Part shown: positions 13,526 to 25,400 of the stretch, in pieces
Layout: every line of letters begins with the position of its first letter
How positions within the stretch are numbered: position 1 is the first letter of the stretch
Source of the DNA: Enoplolaimus lenunculus
Lineage: Eukaryota > Nematoda > Enoplea > Enoplida > Thoracostomopsidae
Assembly: GCA_030248215.1 (NCBI GenBank)
Contig: JASANG010001228.1
Location: forward strand, 62,001 to 126,000
DNA length: 64,000 nucleotides
Reading direction: 5' to 3'
Notes under the pieces: generated by a model
Databases searched by the model: none
Seen by the model: the letters and a program-made list of their open reading frames with translations, nothing else
Told to the model about the DNA's origin: nothing
Program-made: the position numbers and the translations under genes

Positions 13526-14322
13526 AAAGCGGTATTTGAATCGAGATTCAGTTGAAAGTGTTGTAAGGTAGCACTGTTTTATGAATATTTGCTGTTAACA
13601 CAATGTTATGTAGTTGTATGCGTAGCATAATTGTTGTGCTTGTCACTAGACTGGGAGCTGTGTAGAAATGCGACGGTGTGGAATGGTATAAAAGTTATCA
13701 TAAGTTTAGTCTGTTTACATTTTAGGCGTATGCTTGTGATCCTATTAGCAACATGAAAGCAGATTGGAAAATTAACTGTGCAATAAATGCGTAGTGGTGT
13801 CCGCATCTCTGTTACCTTTTCATGTTCGATTAAAATGGACATAACACTTTTGCAGTACTTTATCGTATAGGTAACGCGGTCCAAACAGTATCCTGAACAC
13901 TGTATAGAGGAAATTGTCTGAGTGTAAATGTTTCAGATCGTATGCGCACAAAAAACTCGATATGGCGACAGCCATGGAGTGTGAAACAAATGAACGACCC
14001 GTGTTCGATTCTGAGCTTTAAAAATTGTTTTCAGTACGCGGGGGTAAAATTACGCTAAGTGACCTATGTTTTTGAGCTGGCGTAGTGTTCTCATGGGTAA
14101 TAGCGCTAGCGCATGTTTAAGGGGGGAAGATTATGCTGGCGTAATCCATTTGGGAAAAATTAAGCTGTAGTACCGGAAAGGGGTGAGCCAGATTTATATA
14201 TGATTTTCAACAGTTTTTCTGATTACACGATGTTGTTTGCGATGTGTTTTCCCTATTTTTAAAATGAATAAATGTCAAACGTTTGTTTCAAGGCAAGCCT
14301 GACAATTTCACGTTGTGTTTGT

Positions 14323-14514
14323 TGGCCAATGTAGAGAACAGGGGCGGAACAGTATTGTAAGCGTATTTCTAAGCATAAGCAAAAGCCTAAACCTAAGCGT
14401 AAAGAACGAGCATATTCCTAAGCCTACGCCAAGCAAAAAATTAGTCTAAAGCTTAAGCTTACTCTTTTCTAGAGTCAAACAGAAAAACTCTCCACCCCTG
14501 ATCTTTACATGTGC
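14323..14514. mobile_element. TTAGGC-type element (family A), full length
   Basis: Left end GGCCAATGTAGAGAACAGG; right end CCCCTGATCTTTACATGTGC. The two are imperfect inverted repeats. The interior has CCTAAGCCTACGCC, then the conserved AAAAAATTAGTCTAAAGCTT block. No ORF. Confidence 0.65.
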
Positions 14515-15239
14515 TCAGAAAAATTTTTTGCATTTATTAAGAAACTTTACATAATATTTCATTGACACCCTGCAGTATATAATGTGTACCATTTGCCTAT
14601 TTATTGTATATGTTACAGTGATTAAAATGCTATTGATTGTATTTATTAAGAGCGAATTAGATTGGTTTTAGCTGCATTAGGTCAGACCTTGTAGTTTTAC
14701 GTAGGGCTTTTGTCCACGCAAGCAGACCATATACCTCTTCATGGGTAAGTATTTTGATATAAACCCGCATCTGTTTTGACGTATATACGAGTTGACTAAA
14801 ATGTTGAATCAATGATTTATGTTCAGGTCTATGTATAGATCAGGGTCGTTAACAGAAGTGAAAGCATTTTCATAAGCCTAATTGGTGGTCCAGGTTAAAA
14901 TGCACACGAGGATATAAAAAATAGCTATCTAGTGTTAGTTTTCCAGACTGTCGAAAGGAACTCTGGATACATACATGTCTGTAGGATGTCAGGACATTTA
15001 TAACGTCTTACATTATCAGTTATTAAACGGATTGAGTACCAGCAGATGGACTATAGACAAAAACAGTTCCTGACAATGATGTCAGGATGAGTAACTATAT
15101 GCCTAAATCATATTCATTGTCTAAAGGTTCAGACAATGACATATGGACATGTAGGCAGGGTATAAAGAGAGTGGCTAGGGACAACGTTGGGCCCAGACAT
15201 TTTTACATCTGTCTGTACATTTTAACGTGGATGACCCAT

Positions 15240-15465
15240 AAGGGTAAGGATAAGCTTATATACCTAAGCCTAAACGAAAGGTTAGTCTAAAGCTTAAACT
15301 CTATAGCAATCCCACAGAAAAACGTTCCGCCCATGGACTAACTTTTCTGCTTAGGTTTTAGGCTTAGGCTTAGTCTTAGAAATATGTTCATCCTTACGCG
15401 TAAGCTTTGGCTTAGGCTTAGGAATATGCTAATACTATTGTTCCGGCCCTGTTCTGTACATTCGC
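15240..15465. mobile_element. Rearranged TTAGGC-type elements
   Basis: Two family-A halves are joined: a right half with GTTAGTCTAAAGCTTAAACT and AACGTTCCGCCCATGG, then an inverted half with GGCTTAGGCTTAGGAATATG and CGGCCCTGTTCTGTACATTC. Probably a recombination product or a nested insertion. Confidence 0.5.
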
Positions 15466-16481
15466 CATAGAATTCTGTACTACTATTTTGAGGAATAAAC
15501 ATATTAAGATGTAACTAAAAATTACGTTTTTCAGAAACAAAATTTTGCAATTGCAGGTCACTGAGGTTTTGTGAAAAAAACAGTCGTTTTCAGTTTTCAC
15601 CTTTTTTCTAGAACATTTAAAATTAGTGAAAATCCACTGCGCATTTTATAGTTTTTGCAAGTTGTGGCTAGCGTTAATTTCATGTCCAAATGCAACAATT
15701 TTGGTTGCGGCTGTATTTATACACATGTGACCCAAATAATAGGGGGTAATCAGAATATTGTGCTCATTTTAACCCAGTCAGTAGGAGTCCGTATACCTAA
15801 TGAGAGTCCGTACGCGGATAAATGTCAATAATCCCAAATTGTAGTGCATAAATGACTCCAGCACCAAATACAGTTGAATTTGAAACAATTATACTAAGTT
15901 TTGAAAGGACATTCTTTAGTATAATCTTGCATTATCGATCAAGATTTTGAAACACGGCAAATAAACGTTTAATTCAACGGATAGTTGCAGTACCGGATTT
16001 AACATTACTTAAATTTCTTGACATTTTTCTGCAATGACTCCAGACCGATTCTGAAACTGTATAATCGCAACTCGGAGATTGAAGCCAATGCCAGGGTTCA
16101 ATCGAAGATAAACCATTGAACAAAATCATTGTAACTTTTCGGCCAGGATACTACCGGATCCGGAAGTGACGTCTATTTTTAGTTTAAGTAGTGTTTATAA
16201 GTCTCATCGTTCAAATCGAACTATATATAGTTTGTATTAACTCTTTGTAAGTTTGCGTTTTCAATATTTTAAAATCAAATCCGGATTTTTAAAATTACAG
16301 CCGAAAAACGCGAGAACGAAAGTATATGAGCAGTATTCCAAAAAAGTTTAAAAAACATAAAACGACATAGCTGAAACCATAACCCCCCTCAGAAGCAGAC
16401 GTACTGAGCTGAGCGTGTTCTAAAATAATTCGGTTCCGGTGTTTTTCATTTCATTACTATAATGATTTAATCCAAATCGGC

Positions 16482-16844
16482 CAGGGTGCAACCGGAGGTG
16501 AAAAATGCCGGAGCCGGAGCCGGAGGTCGACGAAACTTGCCGGAGCCGGGGCCGGAAATGAGGCGAAATTAGGTAGTAAAAATGACGGTTAATTAGTTAA
16601 TTTTAGCCAATATCTGCAATATGCTGTTAAGTTGTTTGGTTTTACGCTAATTTCATGGCGAAATTTCGGAAATTCTTTCCTTAAAATTGAGACAAAAGTA
16701 AAACGAAACGCGCTAAACAGATAAATTCAGCAAAATTATGCAAAATTTCACTACCAAAATTGCCGGAACCTCCGGCAAAAATTCTACGCGAGCCGGAGGC
16801 CGATTATCTGCCGGAACCGGAGGTTGACCTACGGTTGTACCCTG
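16482..16844. mobile_element. CAGGGTGCAACCGGAGGT element (hAT-like MITE), copy 1
   Basis: The 363-bp copy has ends CAGGGTGCAACCGGAGGT and ACGGTTGTACCCTG as inverted repeats, with subterminal CCGGAGCCGGAG clusters and an AT-rich centre. The CAGGG ends suggest a hAT-type transposase supplied in trans (inference). Confidence 0.65.
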
Positions 16845-16851
16845 ATTAATC

Positions 16852-17041
16852 GGCCCATGTAAAGATCAGGGGCGGAACGTTTTTCTGTGGGACTGCAATA
16901 GAATAAGCTAAAGCTTTATACTAATTATTTTGCTTGACTTACGCTTAGGTTTAGGAATAAACTCATTCTTATACGCTTAGGCTTAGGCTTACTCTTAAGA
17001 ATCGGCTTATAAACACTGTTCCGCCCCTGTTCTTTGCACTC
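16852..17041. mobile_element. TTAGGC-type element (family A), inverted orientation
   Basis: Left GGCCCATGTAAAGATCAGGG, right CTGTTCCGCCCCTGTTCTTT. The interior reads ACGCTTAGGTTTAGG and CGCTTAGGCTTAGGCTTAC, so it is inverted relative to the copy at 14,323. Confidence 0.65.
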
Positions 17042-17446
17042 CCAATCTAACAGTGTTCTTCTCACTTCAGTATTTTATTCATCGGTCATTCCACGTTGTT
17101 TAAATATTCCTGAACCTGTGTCATGGTTAGGCATAAGGCACATGAAAAAATAAAGGAAAACAGTTGTTTTCAATTTTTTCGAAGGGATGTAAAAACAAAA
17201 AACGAAAGAAATTTTTCTTGAAAATACTAATATTGGCAAATACCTTGAGAAAAACTGCGTGGTCAGCCAGCTGGTAGATACTGCAGTGGCCCGAATAAGA
17301 AGAGGGGGACTGATATTTATTTGGCCCCTCCTGAAGGTACCCCCGTGTTATTCGGATACGGACTGTTATTTATTTTTATTCCGCCCTCCACCGCCCTTCG
17401 TTAATGAGATATATCCGGTATGGCAACTATCCGTTGAATAAACGTT

Positions 17447-17706
17447 CACTGTAAATTCCAATGAGTTGATTAATCAACTCAGCTAGGGAGTTAGCTATTT
17501 CTCAGTTAATAACAGTAAACATTAACTCACTCTGAGTTGAGTTGATTCCAACTCTCAGTTGTGTTGATTCCGGGTGAATTGAATAATTAACTCTCAGAGT
17601 GAGTTTTGTTGACACATTCTATTCTGAGTTCTGACAGTCATAACTCAGACGGACTAAGTCAACTCATTCTGAGTTAAAATCAACTCACTGCGACTTTTAC
17701 ACTGTA
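17447..17706. mobile_element. AACTCA-rich MITE, copy 1
   Basis: About 260 bp with inverted ends CACTGTAAATTCCAATGAG and (reversed) TTTTACACTGT. The interior is dominated by AACTCA/TGAGTT words in both orientations, so the whole element can fold back. Four more copies occur in the window. Confidence 0.7.
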
Positions 17707-17830
17707 TAAAACCCAACCCAGATTTGCGTTGTTCAGTTTACTCAGTATATGTACATTATATACCGTATATTTTCGGCTCAGATAAATTCAGTGCTAACAA
17801 TATCACAGCGTGCAACCTTTATTGGTTCCA

Positions 17831-20800
17831 ATGCTTTGGTTCTTTGTTATATTTTTGGTCTTTGAAAACATTCAGCTTAACTACTGCACCCCAGATGCCT
17901 TAGCTTATGCTTCAAAGCTTATTGAAATTCGGCGAATAACTGAGAAACAACACGAAATCACCCAGGAAATATATTCAAATAAAGCAAAATTTAGCTACAA
18001 AATCGATTTGAAACACTCCAGGCTCGCCGCTATGGTATACGAACGTATTATTGAGGTAAGTCCGCAGTAAACTGTGTTTACGGTGTAGAAATGCACATGG
18101 TAGCAGCTCGAAGCAGCGAGCAACGCGGGTTACTATTACTGTACTGACCCGAGTAAGTTTGAGTCCCCCAATCGATAAGAGTCTGGGCCAATGTAAATAA
18201 CAGGGGCGGAACAGTATTATAAGCATATTCCAAAGCGAAGCCTAATCCTATTAAGCCTAAGCCTAAGCGCAACAATGAGCATATTCCTAAGACTAAGCCT
18301 AAGCCTAAGACAAGCAAAAAATTAGTCTAAAGCTTAAACTACTCTTTTATAGTCCGACAGAAAAACGTTCCGCCGCTGATCTTTACATGGGCTAGAGTCT
18401 GTATGCCTAAGTAGAGTCCGTTACTAGACACAGTCCATAACGCTTAAATCGAGTCGATAAAAGAGACCAAAGCCAGAAGAATGGCCTAGATTGCTTAAAC
18501 ATGTAAACGGAAACTCAACCAATGCGTTCGCTTAAGCTTAAAACTTCGGTTCAGGCTTAGAATTTAAATGTCAAACCCAGTTCGCTAGGAAAAAATTTTC
18601 TAAAGTGCATACAAAACTTCTTCGTCCTAACAAATTTGGCCAATGTATAGGCAGAACACGGCCGTAACAGTAGTATGAGTATGATCTTAAACCGAAGCCT
18701 AAACAAAAAATATAGTCTAAAACTTAAGCTTACTCCACTAATGCAGTCCTGCACAAAAACGTTCCACCCCGATCTTTACATGAGCCACAAATTTTATTAG
18801 AAACGTGAAGCTAAAACCGACAAAAGTGCTCGAATGTCGAACAACAACAAAACGGCAGGAAATCAAAAGAACAACACCAGCAACAACCGCCGAAAATCAA
18901 AACAGAAAAAGCAAACAGAAGCGAAACACGAGGAACAAACAGCAGAACAGACGAAATCGAACGAAACAAAGCGAAAACGAAAACCGAAACCGTCGAAAAA
19001 AGCATCGAAGAACGAAAAGTCAACCAACTCAAGCGAAAACAAGCCAGTCGTCAAAACAACGTCTAAAAAATTGAACAAATCTAAAAGTAAAATACTTCTA
19101 AAAGACTTCGCTGCACGAGAGTATTTTCAAACAGCTACACTGTAAATTCCAATGAGTTAATTGATCAATTCAGCTAGCGAGTTGGTAATTTCTGAATTAA
19201 TATCAGTAACCTTTAACTCACTCTGGGTTGAGTTGATTCTCCTCACTCTGAGTTGAGCTGATTCTGGATGAGTTGGTTAATTAACCCAGGATGAATGGAA
19301 TCAACTCAAAAAACTGAGTTCTGATAGTCCTAACTCAGTCTGAGTGATTCAACTTATTCTGAGTTAAAATCAACTCACTAAAATTTACAGTGTATATATT
19401 TTCAAGCTGGGATTCGAACACAGATCTAACATGTAGGTTGTATGTGCACTATCTGGTCTGCAATATCATTAGTGTAAATTATTCGATACATTGATAAAGT
19501 GCAGCACTGGACTGCGCCCCAATAGTATTTACATACAAAATCTGTTACTGCTGCACACCAATGCACATAGAACCTATCAGTCAGGTCTCAGGTAGTTCTC
19601 ACGCACGGTAAACGCTAAACCGCAGGGTACAAAAGTAGGTTTGCCTTCGGCTCCAACGAAAATTAACCTACAGCTCCAAATCAAGTAATTCACCGCCCGG
19701 TACCGGCAATTTCGGCAGTGAAATTTTGTATAGTTTTATATAAAATATTTACATGGTGGGCTTTGCTTTTTAAAACTTTTGGTACAATTTTGAGTAGAAA
19801 ATTGGTAGGATTTTGTAAAAACGCATAAACCAAAAAAATTTAGCAACACCTTACAGATATTTGTCAAAATTAGCAAATTAAACATCATTAATTTATACCT
19901 AATTTTGTCTTACCTCCGGCTCCGGTTCCATTATTTTTTATTGCCGGCTCCATTATTTGTCACCTCCGGTTGCATCCGGCACTCGTAATTTAGAGTTTGT
20001 AAAGCAGTATTGCAATCCTGCAGTTTAGGTATGCAGGGTGTAACCGGAGGTAAAAAGTGCCGGAGCCGGAGGTCTACAAAATTTGCCAGACCAGAGGTGA
20101 ACTGAAATTAGGTAATTAAAACGGCGTTTATTAGCTAATTTTAGCAAATATCTGTAAGGTGTTGTTAAATGTATATTTTTACGCTTATTTTTTTACAAAA
20201 CCTCTACCAATTTTTGTTCTTATAGGTAATTGCCAAAAGTTAAAATAAAACGCACAAAACAAATTTTGTGAAGTTCTGCGAAATTTCACTATCGAAATAT
20301 ACCGTAACCTCCGGCAGAAAGTCTACCGGAGCAGGAGGCAGATTTTCTACCGTAGCCAAACCTCTGGTTGTTTCCTGGTATATGGTTTATACAACTGCGC
20401 TCAATGATCCGTAGCAACTAAAGCATTTTATCTTCAGAATCACAAAAAACAGGACAGAAAACGTCAGACGCCAAACACCAATCATCATCAACCGATCAAA
20501 ATTCAACAAGCCAAACTGCTGATCAAAGTAACGAATCGAATTCGTCGACCGAAATTTCAGTACCGCAACCAACCATTTTAATTGGACAACGGGCGACCAG
20601 AATGACAGCTGGTGCAATGAAAAAACTATCAGCGCTCTCTTCAATGAAAATGGGAAATCCATCTCGAATATCATTGGCTGAAATTGCAAGCAAAATGATG
20701 GGAACTCAAAGTAGCCCCGCGGCCTTGAAAAGCCCAATCATAGCGGTGGCTGAAGATACACCTCGTTTATCAATGGAAGCTCTGAAAGCTGTCAAAGCGT

Positions 20801-21612
20801 TACAGGGTGAAAAGTTAACCACAAATACCGATGCTGCCAATGGCAAGCGGAACCGACGAACTTGGACCCGGGTAATGAACATTCGCGTTAAACCGCATCA
20901 AATTATTAAAAATTCGTTGATCCCATCCACAACGACGAAACCAAATAACGGAAAGACACGCAGACCAGATGCTAAAATGGCTAAAATGTCACAAAAACGA
21001 TCGTACCTTAATCAAAGTGGTTCACAAAACGTAACTAAAACTAACGCAAAACCATGCAACCGAGATCAAACATCAAAACCAACTTTGAAACTTCTCAGCG
21101 AAAAATCGCTAAGCCTCAAACGCGAATCAGATTTAGCTCAGGCAGCCAAACAAATGAAAAGTGGACACGTATCACAAGTGACCTCAAAACATTTAAATTC
21201 GAAAAAATTTCGTTCAAAATTCAAAAACTATCAGCGGCGTCGACCTCAACGAAAGATGAATCGCTCACGTGTTTTACAATCTATCATTGCTGGAATGCTC
21301 AGTTCGCCGCGATTATTTCAAGCGTTCAATTCTAATTCAAATTTAAAACTGAAATCAATATCTCAGCGCTCGTCAAAAATTCGTTTTCCTGAACTATTTG
21401 GATGGGCTGACTTGAAACCAATCCCCCTTAATCTTCCGCTAACTCCTATTCGTCAGGTAATCCAAACCAGTAGCAAAGTTGCTACCACTACTAATGCAAC
21501 TACTTTCGGTGAGCTTACGCGTTCAGAACAAACAACGGCGACTTATTCATTTGTTACTGAGGCAGATGTTAGCAAAAATGGTGAACTGAAATCTGGAAAG
21601 AAAATTTCTTAA
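17831..21612 (+). CDS. Unrecognised Lys/Asn-rich protein, three exons, possibly secreted
   Basis: Exons 17831-18055, 18801-19086 and 20438-21612 join with matching phases (0, then 1) at good GT-AG sites and give about 561 residues. I recognise no family. Starting at ATG 17831, the first residues MLWFFVIFLVFENIQLNYC look like a signal peptide. However, the same T-rich bases could be the pyrimidine tract of an upstream intron with the acceptor at 17,875, which would remove the signal and imply missing 5' exons. After IEIRRITEKQHEITQEIY, exon 2 begins KREAK and is highly basic (many K, N, Q, S). Exon 3 is rich in Ser/Thr/Lys, with SLAEIASKMM and ALKAVKALQ segments. A TATATACC-like sequence lies about 75 bases before ATG 17831. 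The introns contain four or more mobile elements. Confidence 0.5.
18186..18392. mobile_element. TTAGGC-type element (family A) in an intron
   Basis: Left GGCCAATGTAAATAACAGGG, right GATCTTTACATGGGC. The interior has CCTATTAAGCCTAAGCCTAA and AAGACTAAGCCTAAGCCTAA, and the AATTAGTCTAAAGCTTAAAC block. Confidence 0.65.
18638..18786. mobile_element. TTAGGC-type element ending next to an exon acceptor
   Basis: Left GGCCAATGTATAGGCAG, right CCCCGATCTTTACATGAGCC. Its last base lies 14 bases before exon 2 of the unrecognised gene (18,801), so it supplies much of the sequence upstream of that acceptor. Confidence 0.6.
19138..19392. mobile_element. AACTCA-rich MITE, copy 2
   Basis: Same ends as copy 1 (CACTGTAAATTCCAATGAG and AAATTTACAGTG) with a foldback interior. 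It lies in intron 2 of the unrecognised gene, about 50 bases after the donor. Confidence 0.7.
19623..19980. mobile_element. CAGGG...CCGG element (hAT-like MITE), copy 2, degenerate
   Basis: Begins CAGGGTACAAAAGTAGG. Near its right end it has CACCTCCGGTTGCATCCGG, the complement of the family left end with substitutions. The AT-rich core is shared with the copies at 16,482 and 20,034. Confidence 0.5.
20034..20378. mobile_element. CAGGGTGTAACCGGAGGT element, copy 3
   Basis: Left CAGGGTGTAACCGGAGGT; right CTCTGGTTGTTTCCTG is a degenerate complement. It carries GCCGGAGCCGGAGG and an AT core. The element ends about 60 bases before exon 3 of the unrecognised gene. Confidence 0.6.
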
Positions 21613-22440
21613 TAGCGAGTTTACAAGCCCATGTTAAGGGGCGTCCGTCCATAAAAGAGTAGGTTTAGATTCTACATTGCATGTTTTGCTTAACCTTAAG
21701 AACACATTTTTGCAACGCATAGGCTTAGGTTAAAGCAATACGAATAATCTACTGTTACGCCCCTTAAAGTTTAACATTGGCCACATTCTTAATGAGTCGC
21801 TTATTCTACGCATAGGAATATGTTTATACGACTGTTACGGCGTTGTTCTAAACATTTGCCCAATATTGTGATCGAATGCATAGTATTCCCGAAATCTGTT
21901 TTCTGCGCAAATAAAGTTTAAGCATGCGGATGTTACAAAATTTGTCAAATTTACCGAATTGTTAAACCATCAGTTAAGCCACCAACTTACTAAACCACTC
22001 TTCAATTAAGATTGGCTGAAACGATAAAATTTGAAAACTGATAGCTCCCCGACCCCGCTAAACTAATTATCGCACTTGAAGCCATAATTATTCGCTCTCT
22101 ATACCACACAAATAAGTGTTTTACTCTACGAACATTTATGCACCAATACATATATTTTAACTTACCGTGTTATCTTTTCACCTGATCTAACACTAAGGCT
22201 TAAAATTATTGCTTACACAAAAACATCTTTGCTGAAAGCCGATATTAAAAATAACTCCATAAAGATTAACACAAAAAATATTCAAATTTTTTTCACCAAA
22301 CTTAGAATCCCTATAATCACACAGCGAGCAATCTGCACCAAACTCACACAAACAAGATAAATAAGCCCAACACAATATTAATGTAAAGAAATATAGAAAA
22401 AATATTATTCTAAAGACTAGGTTTAAAACAAAACTTCAGC
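21613..22440. other. Convergent intergenic region
   Basis: Lies between the 3' ends of the plus-strand unrecognised gene and the minus-strand aldolase gene. It holds a family-B TTAGGC-type element and otherwise AT-rich sequence that presumably includes both 3' UTRs. No RNA gene is visible. Confidence 0.5.
21627..21782. mobile_element. TTAGGC-type element, family B (AACATTGGCC end)
   Basis: Left GCCCATGTTAAGGGGCGTCC, right ACGCCCCTTAAAGTTTAACATTGGCC in part, which is a near-complement. The interior has CGCATAGGCTTAGG. Family B differs from family A by ATGTTAAGGG rather than ATGTAAAGA next to the end. Confidence 0.6.
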
Positions 22441-25400
22441 TTAATAAGCATGATTTGCGACAAAGAGAGATTCTTTAGTTTTGTCATCAGCGAATTGTCC
22501 TTCATATTTGCCTTGGGCTGCCAAACTGTTCGCCTGAAATTAACATTACTGCGATTATTATGAATTATGTTCTACAACAAACGCACATGCGATAGATTTT
22601 CTGGTCAAATCGAGCTTCAGTTATCTGCATTGTTTTTACATTAGATCAGAAACAAAACTAAAACCATTTCAGGACAAGACGTCATTTTTACTAAAAAGTA
22701 TTAATGATAGTAATAAAAACGGAAATATTTAAAAATTCAATACATTTAGCCTGAAAACACAAGTTTCCATGATTGTAAAGGTCTAACAAGTTGCATCTAC
22801 TAAACAAGGCGCAACACAGCCAACAAAATATTTTCGGCAGACCACCTAAAATTTCAGTAAAGAATAGTCATTTTAATACCTTTGCCCGAGTAATCAACTG
22901 ATCTTGCGCAGCTTTGACATTTTCTGGCTTTCCTTCCCACACTTTGAGAACAGACGCTTGAAGCGCACGACCGTAGCTGAAGCTAAGCGCCCACGGCATT
23001 TTGCTGCCGAGTTTTCCGCGCAATTTGTTCATCGCATCCAAATTCACAGTTGCATCTTCTTCTGATTGTCCACCAGACAAGAAAACGATACCTGTAACAC
23101 AAAAGACAAACGCATGACAATAATTAAAAAACTGAGCCGGTAAATTATGTCTTCAACAGCAAAATGACAAAAATTTATTCAAAACTACATTTTTAAGTTA
23201 ACTCTTTATACCCAGGTTACATGTGAGATAAATTAGAAACCATTTGTGATACAACTATCCGCATTCGGACTTACGCATCTAAGACCGTAAGGATGGTGCT
23301 ATACTTTTGAAGACGTCCGGCACCGGCCGGCACCATGCTGCAATGCACGTGTATAAATATGCCATTCTCAAAAATTTTCCGGTAAACTAAGTAATAATAT
23401 CTAATGTTTAAGTGCACTATTAACAAAATTATTGCGACAAGAGCATCAACCTAATCTCAAACCAATGATTTACCCGGAACAGCTGGCGGTACAGTGCGTT
23501 GAAGAGCGACCACTGTGCATGTTGCAACATCAGCTGGTGTGTATTTGGTTGGACACGAGTGTCCAGCGGTGACCATGTTTGGTTTTAGCAACGATCCTTC
23601 CAAGAAAATGTGATGATCATTCAATGCTTTGTACTGGTATCCCAGCATGGTTTCGGTGACTTTTTTCGTTCGCGCAATGTCGTGCTCGCCGTCAGGAAGA
23701 ACTTCAGGCTCAACAATTGGTACCAGACCGTTCTAAAGGATTTAATAATTTGAAATCAAATTAAAAAGTATCAAATAATTCGAATGAACTCAATAACGAA
23801 GTATTACACAATTTACAACGAATTACGTTTCATTTCGGCATTTAGAAAATATAAAAGCAGGTAATACGCACTGCTAAGCATGGATTTTAATATGCTTCAA
23901 AATTCAAGTGCGTTTTTTGAAGCAAATGTGTTTTAACAAATGATTCTTAACTTCAACTTTTTCGAGTTCTTTACCGTGGAACGCCATAACGTAAGTCTAG
24001 TGCCCAAAGCTGGTCCATAAAAACTCGTTCCTTTTAAATATCGTACCATCACTACTAACTAAACGCGTGGCTTAAAAGGCTGGACTAAGCTCAAATGTCC
24101 GAATGTGAACACTATGCGCCACAAGTGGTACACACAACATAAATTCCAACATATAAAAAATAAAGACCAGGTGCAATTAAACAAATTACAACGGTACAAC
24201 CACTTCAATCTCTTCGGCCTACAAATCCAACATAAAAACTACATTCACATGTGTACGTTTTGTAGCTAGAACTCTCCGCTTCAATTTGCAACAGCAGGTT
24301 TTTGCATCTACAACTAGCACGTGGAAGTTATTGCAGCGAGAATTGGCATCTGCAAGTTCTATCAATAGGTTTGTAAACAAAACTAGCAGCGGCAAGTTCT
24401 CGCAGCAAAAACTTACACGTTCAAATTTCTGCTGCAAATTCTTTCTGTTAAAAGTTTGCAAGTACAAATTGCATGCAGCTGCGAGTTATCGCAGCAGAAA
24501 GTAGCACACGTGAATGGGGCTTTAGCATTTCAATATTTCTAAATCTGATGGTAACCTCTACACAAATTGGCTTCGCTTACTTGTTGACAGATGCTTGCAT
24601 ACCGCGCGAGCACATTTGCAACTTCCATCATTGCCAAATGAGATGGAGTATGCGACGAAACCTTGATAACACAACGCCACTTTGCAAATCGACATCCGTC
24701 TTTGTAATATTGCGCACAGCGTGCGTTCAAGTCATCCAAACCTACAACACAAACAAGCAACGTAGTAATAAATAGGGTGAAATTTAACAACCGCCCAAAT
24801 TTATCAATCATAAAAAGTTGCAATATCCAACGAAATTATTAAACTCTATGCAGATGTTATTGCGCATCGTTAGCGTACTCATTATGATATTACAAAAAAA
24901 GAATGAATATATATTATAATTAATTCTAAAAGATTATCTACCACTAAGTTAGGCAGCATGCGCATATTGCTGACTTACAGTACAGAATAGATGCCCCGGA
25001 AACTGGCAACGCCCCCGGAACCCCGGGGCCACGCCGCCCCCCGGGGGGGCCACCTTTCCGGGCCAACCCAGCATAATACCTTTCTTAGCACGTTAGATTC
25101 TCGTTTCAAAAATATTAAAATCGTACGAAATTACTGTACACGGTATGTTTCTTTTCCCACGGCTTGTTGTACATACTTCACAATATATAGATTTCCCACT
25201 TTTAGCCACTATACATGTATTACGCATATCGTTGCTCTTGTTGATAGTTATTTTTACGTGTTCTAACTCGGCCCCAGTTGTTACCGGCACCTAGGTTTAG
25301 ATTTCAGCAACGTCCCCGAGGCCTAGGCTTCAGCCCCGGCCTCGGTAAAAATCCTGACCCGGGCAACTTTAGTACAAACCTACAATGAAATTGGGATGCA

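Larger units (their letters stand above)
12503..17830. other. Gene-poor interval filled with short inverted-repeat elements
   Basis: No convincing exon was found. The interval contains TTAGGC-type elements (13,453; 14,323; 15,240; 16,852), a CAGGGTGCAACCGG element (16,482), a partial CCCGAAT-family element (15,720-16,000 and, inverted, 17,285-17,440) and an AACTCA element (17,447). Upstream exons of the unrecognised gene at 17,831 cannot be excluded. Confidence 0.5.
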
